Assembly: GCA_945910005.1 (NCBI GenBank)
Contig: OX246746.1
Location: 42,877,886 to 42,941,885 of the forward strand
Source: Isoperla grammatica
Taxonomy: Eukaryota > Arthropoda > Insecta > Plecoptera > Perlodidae
DNA: 64,000 nt
Reading direction: 5' to 3'
Shown here: positions 11,400 to 21,585 of the stretch, piece after piece
How the letters are laid out: every line of letters starts with the position of its first letter
How positions within the stretch are numbered: the first letter of the stretch is position 1
Translations under genes and position numbers: made by a program
The notes under the pieces: model-generated
Seen by the model: the letters and a program-made list of their open reading frames with translations, nothing else
What the model was told of the DNA's origin: nothing
Database searches by the model: none

Positions 11400-11578
11400 C
11401 AGTTGGGAAGAAATGTCCGAGGGCTGATAGTATGACTCAATCCCAGCATTAGTCTTTCAGACTGAGGAAAACCTCGGGGAAAACCTTCAGTTAGGATTGG
11501 CTGTGGCCGGAATCGAACCAGCGACCTGCTGAACTAATCTCGTGTCTTACCGCTGAGCCACCTCTATTGGTTTATTGG
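11400..11578 (-). repeat. tRNA-derived SINE, family S2, copy 1
   Basis: On the minus strand it reads GGTGGCTCAGCGGTAAGAC (A-box region, complement of about 11555-11573), then CTGGTTCGATTCCGG (B box, complement of about 11510-11524). The body that follows contains CCAATCCTAACTGAAGGTTTTCCCC and GCTGGGATTGAGTC. The same body, without the intact head, recurs on the plus strand at 16003-16125. The head is tRNA-like but lacks a 3' acceptor partner, so this is a SINE. Confidence 0.75.
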
Positions 11579-11720
11579 AATTGAAATTGAAAAGATGATG
11601 ATTCTAATTATTCTTAGTTGCTCTGTCTCTATTATTGCAATTTTGCTATTCGAGATGATGAAGATGAAGGGCAATTATATACAAGCAACCAGTGCCTTAT
11701 GCGAGACTCGAGACCACGTC
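11579..11720. other. No recognisable gene
   Basis: An open frame at 11595-11858 (+, 87 codons) begins here. Its first 25 residues are hydrophobic and it then runs into the inverted-repeat element that follows. No domain is recognised and I do not call it a gene. Confidence 0.4.
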
Positions 11721-12049
11721 CCTATAGTAGGGCGTCCATTCGTCCCGTTTTTCAGGGACCTGTCCCGGTGTCCCCACAACTGTTCACGGGACGCTGTTTT
11801 GGCCCGTTTTTGTAAATATATTGATTTCATGCCGATTCATAACTGTAAATCACAATAAATAAATTAATATTACATTTTTAAATTGATCATTCACCGAAAA
11901 TAGAACTTGCTTGTTTGCTCACATCGTTATAAATACTGCCTTGACAATAAAAATAGCCGACACAATTTTTGCCTCCGGCGTCTGGGGCTCTGCTCCAGAC
12001 TTTTACCTTGCTTTAACTTTTAAAATATGGAAACCCTGTATACTATAGG
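11721..12049. mobile_element. Possible TIR element, CCTATAGTA ends
   Basis: CCTATAGTA at 11721-11729 is followed by GGGCGTCCAT. At the other end TACTATAGG (12041-12049) is preceded, in reverse, by AGGGTTTCCAT. The two ends resemble each other when read inward. Inside is a short hairpin, GTCTGG...CCAGAC (about 11980-12000), next to GCCTCCGGCG; a similar GC-rich phrase occurs at 20187-20225 inside another element. The target duplication is ambiguous, so this is a candidate only. Confidence 0.35.
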
Positions 12050-12176
12050 AGCTGTACACTTAGGACCTCCGCACCAACCATAAGAGCCACTGCGGACGGC
12101 TAATTTGAACAGGTGAGCTAGTGGGTTATGGGACAAGAGGTAACAGGTGAGGACATAAATATGAGTAGACAACAAT

Positions 12177-12219
12177 AACACATTTCACCTGCAGATATCA
12201 TCAGCAGATGAAATGTGTT
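12177..12219. repeat. 16-bp-arm inverted repeat
   Basis: AACACATTTCACCTGC (12177-12192) faces GCAGATGAAATGTGTT (12204-12219) across an 11-base loop. Only the central two bases of the arms mismatch. There is no coding context and no U-run to suggest a terminator. Confidence 0.7.
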
Positions 12220-12422
12220 CTTTTCCACTCCGCAATGTTTCCTCAATTCCAGCAATTTATTAAAACAAGACGAGATAATGTTAACATTTCGACCGTCATT
12301 CTAAACAAGAGACTCAATAATTCGACTATTAAGATCTACATAGCTAGCATATTTGACGAGAAATTGTGATAGTATAATACTGTGATAGTGATAATAGTGT
12401 AATAATGTAATTTAATTTAATA

Positions 12423-12529
12423 CACGTCCACGTCCACGTCCACGTCCACGTCCACGTCCACGTCCACGTCCACGTCCACGTCCACGTCCACGTCTACGTC
12501 CACGTCCACGTCCACGTCCACGTCCACGC
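12423..12529. repeat. (CACGTC)n hexanucleotide satellite
   Basis: About 18 units of CACGTC, with a single-base variant (CTACGTC) near 12491-12497. Each unit contains the CACGTC half of a CRE/E-box-like motif, though nothing here shows function. The minus-strand reading as alternating Val-Asp codons is an artefact of the repeat. Confidence 0.97.
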
Positions 12530-12967
12530 ATATTCGTAAGTCAAGTCGCAAGAAGTGATGTCGCGTTTGTTGGGGGAGGTATAAAGGCGAAGGGCGTGAT
12601 AAGAACCAAGTACATTTGGGTCTAACATAAAAGTGATACACTCTGGCTTGCAAATGAGTATAATTGAACACAATATGAGTTAAAGCTATAAAAGCATACA
12701 AGCGTATATACAATGAAGAGTATTAATAGTCATTTAATACCTTATTTATATACAGGCGGTATAGACTGTGACTATGCATAGCTGTGCATAGTGCTACATA
12801 CAATAAAATAATAATTGCTGTTTTAATGTTTTACTGTTCGTAAATTTCCGGTCATGGATGGGATAGGGTTGAAGTAGACCCCCCCTCCTCCCCCTACCAT
12901 CATATTATTGTTGTATACATTATTCCAATTTCTAAAGAAAGAAACATTGTATGAATGGTGAATTAAT

Positions 12968-13177
12968 TTATAAATAAATAAGTTTGTATTTATAGTCTAC
13001 CCACTCAGATAAAAGAACTGATTTCCTGTGGGGGCATTGACACAACTTATTGTGGACTTTGTTGCTATAACGACTTCAAAGTCACTGTTTAGACGGACAC
13101 CAAGAAGCTATCATAAACTCAACATAATATGACTCAACATAAACTCAACTCAAATTCCAAAATCAAAACCCCCTAAC
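12968..13177 (-). repeat. SINE family R, copy B (3' part), split by a hAT element
   Basis: GTCTACCCACTCAG at 12994-13007 is followed by AGAACTGATTT and GTGGGGGCATT, then TTTGTTGCTATAACG, CAAAGTCACTG and CCAAGAAGCTATCAT. These blocks align with copies A and C. The A/T tail lies at about 12968-12985, so the SINE is on the minus strand. The rest of the same SINE resumes at 14238 after the insertion, with the 8-base CCCCCTAA present on both sides. Confidence 0.65.
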
Positions 13178-14237
13178 AGTGGCGTAACTTGCTTAGTGCG
13201 GGCCCCCCCGCGAATGTAATTCACTTGGGCCCCCCTATAATCAATAGACAATAATCAATGGGAGGTGTGGGAGGTGACGTCCAAGTTAGGCGGCCCGGGG
13301 GGTGGGGGGGTGGGGGGGGGGGGGGCGACAAAGTAATATTCATTCATGTGTTAACAATTTATTTACTCACCAAGCAGTCCTAGAAGATGGATAATGTTCT
13401 GAAAAACATCGCCTCTCACTATCTTTGTCGCGTGGAAAAGATATATTTTTGGGTCTGCAAGATCCATGTTGAATAATCAAACGTTTTGTGTTAGAGTCTA
13501 GAATATTAGTAGGAAAATTAGTTTCTCTTTCCAACTTCTTTTTTTCTTTTCGCACAACCAGTTTCACTCCGATAACTCATCGCATCGTTATTCTTACACT
13601 GAACTGCTCCTTATTGATTGATTGATATTTGGGCTTAACGTCTCATATTTTTGCAACGTGGCTAATCGAAGTACACAAAACTAAGTTACACAGCACGGCA
13701 CAAACACATATTTACAATTTTATACTAAAACCACATAGTTACTATAAACACAAATTGCAACGCAAAATATAAAAACAGTTTTACATGCGCGAAAGTCAAA
13801 AAAATTCCACGACCCTTCACCGAGAAAGTTAGCGCGATACTAAAGGAGGGTAGCGGCTGGCGAGCGACGGATTCTTCGTCACTCAAGGAAAATACCATTC
13901 AAAGCAACCAAACAATGAAAAACTTATTTTCTCCCCGAGTGGAGCTGCACATTGAAACAGCAGTGCATTTAGCACAAAGCAGCTCCTTTTCACGGAAACC
14001 ACACCCTGGGACGAGGTTGTTTCCAAGAAATATGTCAATAACACTCGTTGTTCCGTTTTTTGTTTACAATTTTTTTTGTGACACGTGACACAGGGACGTA
14101 TTCAAAACAGATTAGTTCATTGCATGGCAACGAAGTCTTACCAAAGACCACACACTATCAGGGGCCCTTGCGGGCCCCTGAAACCCCCGGGCCCCCCCGC
14201 GGCCGCGGGGGCTGCGGGGGCGGTAGTTACGCCACTG
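13178..14237. mobile_element. hAT-superfamily element with exact 8-bp target duplication
   Basis: The termini are CAGTGGCGTAACT (13178-13190) and its inverse AGTTACGCCACTG (14225-14237), followed inward by G/C-rich runs. The flanking octamer CCCCCTAA is identical at 13170-13177 and 14238-14245. A CAGTGGCGTA-type terminus with an 8-bp duplication is diagnostic of hAT. At 1,060 bp it is too short for a full transposase, but a degraded N-terminal coding segment remains on the minus strand at 13367-13570. The element splits a family R SINE, so it inserted later. A poly-G stretch lies at about 13301-13325. Confidence 0.93.
13367..13570 (-). pseudogene. Remnant of hAT transposase N-terminus (TTF-type zinc finger region)
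   Basis: On the minus strand a basic start (SETGCAKRKK) is followed, after a one-base frame change, by LERETNFPTN, then KRLIIQHGSCRPKNISFPRD and RRCFSEHY. The order of a basic N-terminus, an L-I-x-x-G-x-x-x-P segment, FPRD and RRFS is the pattern seen at the start of the TTF-type zinc finger in hAT transposases and ZMYM-related proteins. The segment stops at a TGA within TGGTGAGTAA. That resembles a splice donor, so it may mark the end of a first exon, or it may simply be decay. The dimerisation and catalytic regions of a hAT transposase are absent, so the element cannot move itself. The match is by recognition of motifs, without alignment. Confidence 0.6.
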
Positions 14238-14340
14238 CCCCCTAACCCGAACCGGGAATCAAATGTTAGACTTGCTGCAATGGAAGTATGAGTAATAAAC
14301 CCACTACGACAAGTTAATCGCCTGCAAGTGAAGTGACTTG
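14238..14340 (-). repeat. SINE family R, copy B (5' head part)
   Basis: After the duplicated CCCCCTAA comes CCGAACCGGGAATCAAATGTTAGAC. In reverse it gives a degenerate B-box-like phrase in the same position as in copy A (GGTTCGAACATC). This completes the SINE interrupted at 13177. The boundary near 14340 is approximate. Confidence 0.5.
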
Positions 14341-14756
14341 ACTTATAGGCGCGATCAAACGTAGAGTTGTGGAAATGTGCAGAATGAAGTGGATGGACCA
14401 TTGGACAATAAATTCCACGTCCTATTTATTAGTTGGCACTCTAAACTACACAGCGTGATAAAATAGCGCACAGCGCACCCCTCACTCCTTTCTCTGATCA
14501 TTAGTACTGCCATAAACCACTGCACAGCTGTAGGGATCCAACAACCAGACGTTTACTACACATTTGTACTGATTAACTTATGCAAAAGTGAATTTCACTG
14601 ATTGATTTATGAATAAACATTATATTTATTTTCTGGACGATTTTACTTTTATAAATTAAGGCATCTGTTCGTTTTTGGCGCAATGTTGCATTTGAAATTT
14701 TGTTTTTTGCAATCAGATGAAGACGTATAAGCACGACTGATATGTTATTCATAGTT
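14341..14756. other. No recognisable gene
   Basis: Sequence of ordinary composition. An open frame at 14573-14761 (-, 62 codons) is AT-driven and unrecognised. Confidence 0.55.
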
Positions 14757-15083
14757 CCCACGTGACGTCACAGCGGCCATGATTGCGATACAATTGATGA
14801 GGACCAATCAAAAAAATCAATGAGGATCATTGGCAAATACTGTTCAAATTCGATAAATAAGCCTAATTTAGAATTTAAAAGTAAACATAAGTAATAAAAC
14901 AATTAAAAATTACGACCCATACCAATTTTATTTTGAAAAAAACGCTGAATTTTAAAGAACTAAGAATTTCTGTGTTCTATCACAACAGCCTTCAGTTGTT
15001 TCTCCATGGCAACGTCAAAGTTTGATCACAAATGTGGCCGCCACGCGCACAGATGTGACGTACGTGCAACCTATGAATACTTG
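14757..15083. mobile_element. Possible degenerate TIR element with CACGTGACGTCAC ends
   Basis: CACGTGACGTCAC followed by GGCCATGATTGCG (14760-14788) resembles the reverse complement of the segment 15038-15069, which contains GTGGCCGCCAC and GATGTGACGTACGTG. The arms contain indels and I cannot see a clear target duplication. The alternative is a pair of CRE-like regulatory sites. Confidence 0.3.
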
Positions 15084-15166
15084 GTAACTGAAAGCAGGCG
15101 TAGTCTAGTACTCCAGTGTTTTACTGTTCTACCACAAAAAATCCTCGTGTTGCTGCAGCAGTTTAC

Positions 15167-15931
15167 CAGAGTTGGGTAAGTTCCCCAAAAAAAGGAACTT
15201 TTAAAAGTTAAGTTACTCTGCCTTTAAAAGGAACTTTTAAAAGTTACAGTTCCTCAGAAAAAAAGGAACTTTTTGAGTTCCTCAAATATTAAAAGTTCCT
15301 GGATAAAAGTTCCTTTTGCGGAAAAACTCTGGAATATAGGATTTTAGTCGTGGGTTTTGTCCCACGTCATCGTGAAAAGTAAGACACATTGATAAAATGA
15401 CTCATCAGGTATTTTGTATTTTATTAATGCCCATCACATCACATTAATGCCCATCACGTCTTTATTAGACCTTTATGGCACTTCGTTTTTTTTTTTTTTT
15501 TTTTTTTTTGTCTGTCGATAGCGGTCAAACGGAAAGTCAAATCAAGTTGAAATTTGGACCATCTACAAGCTTCAATGTGGATTAAAGGTGTATAGTTTTG
15601 TGACAAAATCGTTCGAAAAGTTACAAAGTTACACCATAGTTATTATTACAAAATATCTTTCTGAAACAAAATGGCGGCAAAATGTGAGATAGACATATTT
15701 TTTTACACAGATTAGTAGATCAGTTGTCAAATGACGCGGCAATGGCGGTTCATACGAACGGCACAAAAGATAAAAGGAACTTTTGAATTATTTTTAAAAG
15801 TTACCCGAAATTTGTAACTTTTGTTTTAAAAGTTGCTCTCGTAAAAAAGGAACTCGTTCCTTTAAAAGTTCCCGAAAATGGAACGCGTTCCTAGGAACGC
15901 GTTCCTTTTAGAAAGTTCCTTCTCAACTCTG
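15167..15931. mobile_element. hAT-type MITE with exact 8-bp target duplication
   Basis: The left terminus CAGAGTTGGG (15167-15176) faces CTCAACTCTG (15922-15931). The flanking octamer CAGTTTAC is identical at 15159-15166 and 15932-15939. Subterminal regions are crowded with GGAAC-TTTTAAAAGTT and GTTCC motifs in both orientations, the usual layout of transposase-binding repeats in hAT elements. The interior holds a 24-base T run (15486-15509) and sequence like the ~150-bp tandem units at 7.5-8.1 kb. There is no transposase, so it is non-autonomous. Confidence 0.93.
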
Positions 15932-16002
15932 CAGTTTACCTCAGTTTTGATATAACACCGACAGAGATGGCCCAGTGTCAGAATACAAGAATAAAAAAAT
16001 TC

Positions 16003-16125
16003 CAGAGGTCGCCGGTTCTATACCAGCTATGGCAATCCTGACTGAAATTATTGTTCCCTTGATTTTCTTCAGTCACAATTTGAATGCTGGGATTAAGTCA
16101 CACTGAAAGCCATTACATGCTTTCC
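16003..16125 (+). repeat. SINE family S2, copy 2 (head-truncated)
   Basis: CCAGAGGTCGCCGGTTCTATACCAGC matches the B-box region of the copy at 11400-11578. It is followed by CAATCCTGACTGAAAT and GCTGGGATTAAGTC in the same order. The A-box half is missing, indicating 5' truncation. The copy is noticeably diverged from copy 1. Confidence 0.65.
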
Positions 16126-18150
16126 AAACTATTACAAATACCACAATACCTAGTAAGTCGTGTGACGAGGGGTATGAATGGTTTCCTATGCGTTGTTTCA
16201 CTGATGCTCTGAGTGGTGTTTGAGACTATGACTCATGATGAGCAACAGTCGCTCCTACTGTCTGTATATCTCAGTGACAAGATGCCACCAAACATAAGGG
16301 TTGTTACACTGATGCTATTTTGGGGCGTTCTGTTTTGTTAAGCCCTTAAGCAGGGTAGAAAATGTGTATCACATGTGATGTTTTCAAGTACGGAAATATT
16401 TTTATCATGTAAGTAAGCCCTGAAAAATCTTTTCAACGGGTTGGGTCGTAAGCTGTGTAGGAATGTGTGAGGGTATATCCTCCAAGATCTTAACGACAGT
16501 ACTAAAATAGGATGCTTTTATGATAAGCCACCAGACATGGACCCAAAAGGATTGTGTTTTAAATGTTAGGAATATGTTATTACATAAGATCTTAACCAAA
16601 GCTGACACCAAAAATTAGTTTGTAAAAGTCGCCATTTTCCCAGCTTTGTGTTACTGATGCAGTTCTACAGACGTAGGTTTATTGGGGGAATAAAATGATT
16701 TGCTATTTGCATCACAATTTAATGTAAGACGTGATGTATTGAATCGTGCATTTTATCGTTAAACTGGTAAAAAAGGCGTTGTGCAATACACATACACTGT
16801 GTAGCACACACATTAATATTATGATAATAAACTTGTTTTGTTCATTACAAAACAAATGCAAATTTAATTTTGGATTAGATTAGATGGATAGAATTCAAGA
16901 TTTATCGCGTCTGGACACAATTATCATGTCAGAGTTTTAATTTCATCCATGTTTTTAACAAACGAACTAAAATACTGAACACTGTTCTTTTGCTCATGTA
17001 TTATTCGACAGTCAAAAATTATTTACAAATACATATATACAAATTTTATAAAGGTTTTGTTATCCAATACGATTTATTGGGGAGTGGGGGGGGGGGGGGG
17101 GGTGAGTAACTCAGCGATATGACGCTCTAACGGGGATGGGGGGGAGGGAATAAAGTGCAGCGCTCTAGACGATATCTGAGTTATTGATTCCTATCACTGT
17201 TCAAATGAAGCTATACGTAGCAGGTTATGAAGACGAGCTACGCAGAGCTATATTGTAACAACGACAAGACTACGGCGAGATCCATACACTCTAGATCCAC
17301 AAGTCATACGGATCACGAAAATCTGCGCAAAATGTTTGAAAAATCGATATACAGAACTCATCGAAATAGTGTATCATTATGCTGAAGACATTGGGCTTCT
17401 GACATAAAACCAATAATCATCGTAGAAAAGAATGAATGATTGGCAATGATAGTTTGGGGACTATGGACTAAACGTTATTTTTATATCAAGTTAGTAAGAC
17501 AGTATAGAAGGTATACCTAGGTACCAATGAACGATATAACGTTCAAGATCCCAATGAAACACTCGAGAAAACAATATTTTCGTATTTTTAAATATTTAAA
17601 TATTTCTTGGGGTTTGAGGCTTACAATTATTATGCACAAATAAAAACTTTAAGAGTGGTTTCTACAAGGAGTGAATATTTGGTGTGGATAATTGTCTTTT
17701 CTAGGAAAATAGTCATTTTAGCACTGGCCGTGGTATACGTTTTTATATATTATTCGTTTCGATTAGTATCATTGTCAAAAAATGAGACGACGTGAAGCCC
17801 AAACATCACAAAAATATTCATAATTATTATATTAATTATTTTTTATAAAACCCCGAAAAGTGTAAAATTGTCATATTCAATTCAATATTATGACATTAAA
17901 AATTGTAATTTGCGATAAAGTTATTTTATAACGATAACTAATTATAAAAGAGCTGAAGTTTGAGTCCTTTTTTCGAAGAAACATAAATTTAATTCGTCGA
18001 ATATAAAAGAGAATAAATTACAGTAAAAAATTCACTAACTAAAAATTTAATTCAAGTTCAGTAAGCAGTTATTCGAATGAGCAGGTCTATAGGAACGTGT
18101 TAGCACAGATAAGGGATTGGTGTTAGTATTCGAACAAGTTTGAAATAAGC
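16126..18150. other. No recognisable gene
   Basis: AT-rich DNA. Minus-strand frame 16405-16611 and plus-strand frame 17607-17795 (62-68 codons) are unrecognised. A 17-base G run lies at about 17086-17102, followed by further G-rich sequence to 17155. Confidence 0.55.
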
Positions 18151-18279
18151 GGTGGAATCTGCGAGTGTCGCAATCTAGCGTCAGCTAACGGAACTCTAGC
18201 GATCAGAGACACCTGGCGGCAACGCTGACAACTCTGACGACAGCTGCGTCGCGAAGCAAGGTTTACTCACAGAGGGTAC

Positions 18280-18360
18280 TGAAACACCATTGGCTGGATG
18301 ATACTACGTCACACGGAACCCTATATTTAACGTTACATGTTAACGTATACAACACTAACC
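18280..18360 (+). promoter_or_regulatory. Promoter-like CCAAT / CRE / TATA cluster
   Basis: In order: ATTGGCT (inverted CCAAT, 18291-18297), TACGTCAC (CRE-like, 18305-18312) and CTATATTTAA (TATA-like, 18322-18331). They lie downstream of a locally GC-richer stretch (18160-18290). The spacing would place a start near 18355. There is no coding sequence nearby to support it, so this is a motif-based candidate. Confidence 0.3.
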
Positions 18361-20084
18361 GCTTTTAGTTGTAGAATTTATATTCATCGCCATCTAAATA
18401 TGTGACAATTTACTCGGATAGAAATAACTATTTTATTTAGTAGATAATATGGATGCGTTCTAACTTCTTTGGATACTCAAATTTTATACCTATGATGAGG
18501 ATTCAACGAATTTATTTTATGATGCACTTCATTACAAATCAATACTTGAAGCCATATGATTCCGAAAATGTAGTATTACAATAATTCATCCATATTGGAC
18601 ATGCTAAATTATGTTGACAGGTGAACAATTTCTTTACAGACCTCTGGCTCCCCAAATGAAACATTTTGCTATATGTGTAGAGACTGTTTATAATATTATT
18701 AGCGTTAATTTAACAGTACTAAATCCCACACAGAGGAATAAGCACAACAGTAAAGAAGTAATTTAAGACAGTGCTTTCCAATAGAAGTGCATGGGTTTTA
18801 TTACTTTTCTGTTGTTAATTATTTATTTGCTTTCAGTATACCTATTTGGATTATTTTACTTCATGTTAGTTAGGCTAATTATTAATTTGCTTTCAAATAA
18901 ATGTGAATTATGCTACTTTATTCGCTAATTCATTATATTTTTAAATTATACATAGGCCTAAACCAATCTTTCATGGAAATAATTGTAATCGAAAAGTCCT
19001 ATAACTCTCCCACTTTCAAAGCCTCATCCCATATTTTAGCGTATATTCAAGAAGTGTTGTCATTGGGCGCTGTTTAACATTAGTCGAGAAAAGGAAGGAC
19101 CTTCTCCCATAGTTAGTGCGTAAATAATAAAAGGTACAACAAGAACGTAGTTAAAAGCCACTTGACTATTATGTGCAGTGTGTAATAAAAGCCTAACGAC
19201 CAGTGGCTGTGCGCGTGCGCGGTTGTGACCTAGCTGTTGTTATGCATCACTCTTCTATGTCTCATGTAATGGCTCACCATTAGATCATTATGAGTCTATT
19301 AAACGCTTAAAGACATGCGGTTAAAAGTTAAAAACCTGCCGTTAAATAATAAAATTATTTATACGTCATATCATCAATCATTAAAAGTGTTTTATGCGAT
19401 CTAAATTGGTGGAACAAAAGCCCCTATACAATTTGATCCAATGGTCACATCGAACACGTTATTATATGGGTCTATACTCTAATCTAGCCTTCCTCGACCC
19501 AAGAGCAATATGTACTAACTATGGACAACATAGTATAGACCTGTTACTATACCATTATTATTTTTATGACTAGACCTAATAGACGATATAGGACCCTTTT
19601 GGCCATGGAAAAAATAAACAGTTTATTTCTCAGGAACAACTCAATATATTTTAAATTGAGCGTAATTAAGTATCATTCATGGACAAAGACAGGTACCTAT
19701 ACGCGTAGGTTTTTTAATATTTTGTAATTATTTGTAAAAAAAAAATCACCTAAATTGATTTTTATAAACGCGAATTCCCGGTTTTTATTTGAATTATGTG
19801 TGTATAGTAATAATTTCAAAAACATGTGGGCGTTATACCTGCACTTCTTTAGATATATTGACGTATAGTCTAATATGTACCATTTTAGCAGACGTCGATG
19901 CAATACAAACGTGTGCGGCTTCTCGGGTTGCTTTTTATTTTACCCAGATTGGAGTTCCTGATGTTTTTGCAGTCCTCATTTTCGTTAGAGCTGGGACCGG
20001 AAGCAAATCAGTTTTCTTTTTTAGATTTTCTTTCTCTTTCTGTTTTCCTTCTTTTTTGTCTTTTATTTTAATATTTTTTCACTT
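18361..20084. other. No recognisable gene
   Basis: I see no gene. GGTCTATACT (19469-19478) and AGTATAGACC (19531-19540) form a small inverted repeat. Short open frames at 19697-19903 (-) and 19789-20187 (+) are driven by AT- and T-rich sequence. Confidence 0.55.
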
Positions 20085-20115
20085 TTTTGTATATATATAT
20101 ATATATATATATATA
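20085..20115. repeat. (TA)n microsatellite, left of the hAT element
   Basis: An alternating TA run of about 25-30 bases that ends exactly at the CAGTGC terminus. The TA run continues on the far side of the element at 21349-21362, so the element inserted into the microsatellite. Confidence 0.9.
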
Positions 20116-21348
20116 CAGTGCTTTTTTTCTAAAATAAAGATAACCGGTACGTTCGGTATAATGTTTCATGTGACTGACGCGGTATAGCTGGGGTCTGGGG
20201 CAAAGCCCCAGCCGCCGGAGGCAAATTCGCCGTAGGCGAAAATTTTTTGGGTTACTGCATTAAGTTTGATGGCCAAAAACGCATTTTTAAGGCGGATTTG
20301 TATCGTAGATATCGGCGAAATATGAAGCTTATGTTGCACAGCTCATGACTGGGATTAGATCCTGTAGCCACACGATCGAGCAGCGCGTGCGCGTGAACTA
20401 GCATCCGCAGAAAACATAAAATTTCTTTTAAAAAAACGTGCCAATAGTGATGGTTTATTGTAATAAGACGGAAACTAAAATTATTTTTTCGCCCCCCCCC
20501 CCCCCCGCGCCTCATGTTTGAATCCGCCCCTGTTTAACGTGACCCAAATACGAGACGTGCATTTACTCACTTCAAATTTAATAGTTTATATTTATTTTTA
20601 AAATATAACTCATTCTTTTAACTCACCAAACTCGATGATATCAAATTCAAAGCAATTTCCAAACATTACTCACAGTCATGTTCTCGTCAGCAACACGTCG
20701 GTCTCTTGGGTATCGGTGGCGAGGTGACGACCCAAGAAGTTATTTTTCGGTTCATTTTTATTTTTTACACTCTCACTAAACACACACACACACACTCGCT
20801 AATCACGACGACATCTCCACTCGTCACCAGAGAGGAAACTTACCCTGCCACACACAACTTACAATCCCTTGACCACCGATCTACCCCTTCCTCCCCCAAC
20901 ACAACCCAATCGTTGTCTGTAAATTGAAAAGGCGCTTTCCAGGAAAACAGAAAAGTAAGAATAGGTACATTCTCTTTGGCGGTTCCCAGAAGCTACTCTT
21001 GACAAGAGATGACATTTTAGTCAAAACAACCCTAATTATCCTTCCTTAGAACTAAAGACCCAAATGGTAGAAAAGATAACTGTAGTGAGTGGCCGCCAAA
21101 AGTCTAAAAAGAAGTGATTTACTACATGTCACACCCATGTCACCAGATGGTGGCAACATCCTTATATTACAAAATGAAACATATTTTGCAGTCACAAGCC
21201 TTTCACACTGCACACTTCAACGTTATTCACGCGCTTCAAGGCTAATCGTAGCGTACCGGCTATAGTGTGACTTAATTGCCTTTTACCGGTACGCCTCTTG
21301 TGTTAGCCGGTACGCGTACCGGCTCGTACCGGCCGAAAAAAAGCCCTG
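20116..21348. mobile_element. hAT-type element inserted in a TA microsatellite
   Basis: CAGTGCTTTTTTTC (20116-20129) faces GAAAAAAAGCCCTG (21335-21348); both lead inward to CCGGTACG-type repeats. The flanking octamer TATATATA at 20108-20115 and 21349-21356 fits an 8-bp duplication, but is not decisive inside a TA run. Between about 20190 and 20532 lies what looks like a second element. It starts with the GC-rich hairpin CTGGGG...CCCCAG and ends with a 15-base C run and AATCCGCCCCTG (20521-20532), which is a hAT-like terminus in reverse. No transposase is visible; the short open frames inside are unrecognised. Confidence 0.75.
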
Positions 21349-21362
21349 TATATATATATATA
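21349..21362. repeat. (TA)n microsatellite, right of the hAT element
   Basis: Continuation of the TA run split by the element at 20116-21348. Confidence 0.85.
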
Positions 21363-21369
21363 TGTTTAT

Positions 21370-21397
21370 TGACGTCATACTCGCGAGTATGATGTCA
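21370..21397. repeat. 28-bp near-perfect palindrome with CRE core
   Basis: TGACGTCATACTCGC joined to GCGAGTATGATGTCA overlaps at its centre to give a 28-base palindrome with one mismatched pair. It begins about 80 bases before the GAAAC-type motif that follows and may be part of the same element. Confidence 0.85.
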
Positions 21398-21585
21398 GAA
21401 TCCACACCAGACCAGAAAGTCTACAGCAGTGGAGATTCGACCGGCCGAGCGGAGGGAGGTAGACTCGGTGGAACCCCTGAAGAGGATGTATGATATTACA
21501 TCGAAACGTCGGGATGGAGGGGGTCAGAACCCTCATTCTATAACTCACGTGATAATACCCCAAAAAACAATTATTTAACATATAG
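21398..21585 (+). mobile_element. Penelope-like terminal fragment with hammerhead-like motif
   Basis: CTGAAGA (21477-21483) is followed by a 6-bp stem, GATGTA with TACATC (21485-21490, 21497-21502), then GAAAC and GTC (21503-21510). This is the order of the hammerhead ribozyme core: CUGANGA, stem II, GAAA, cleavage triplet. One extra G lies between the core and stem II, and stem I is weak (CCC with GGG). Hammerhead motifs are known in the terminal repeats of Penelope-like retroelements, hence the assignment. A further hairpin, GAGGG...CCCTC, follows at about 21516-21533. No reverse transcriptase or GIY-YIG domain is present. Confidence 0.4.

Noticed and set aside
12417..12713. 98-codon Asp-Val repeat frame
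   Set aside because: Translation of the (CACGTC)n satellite.
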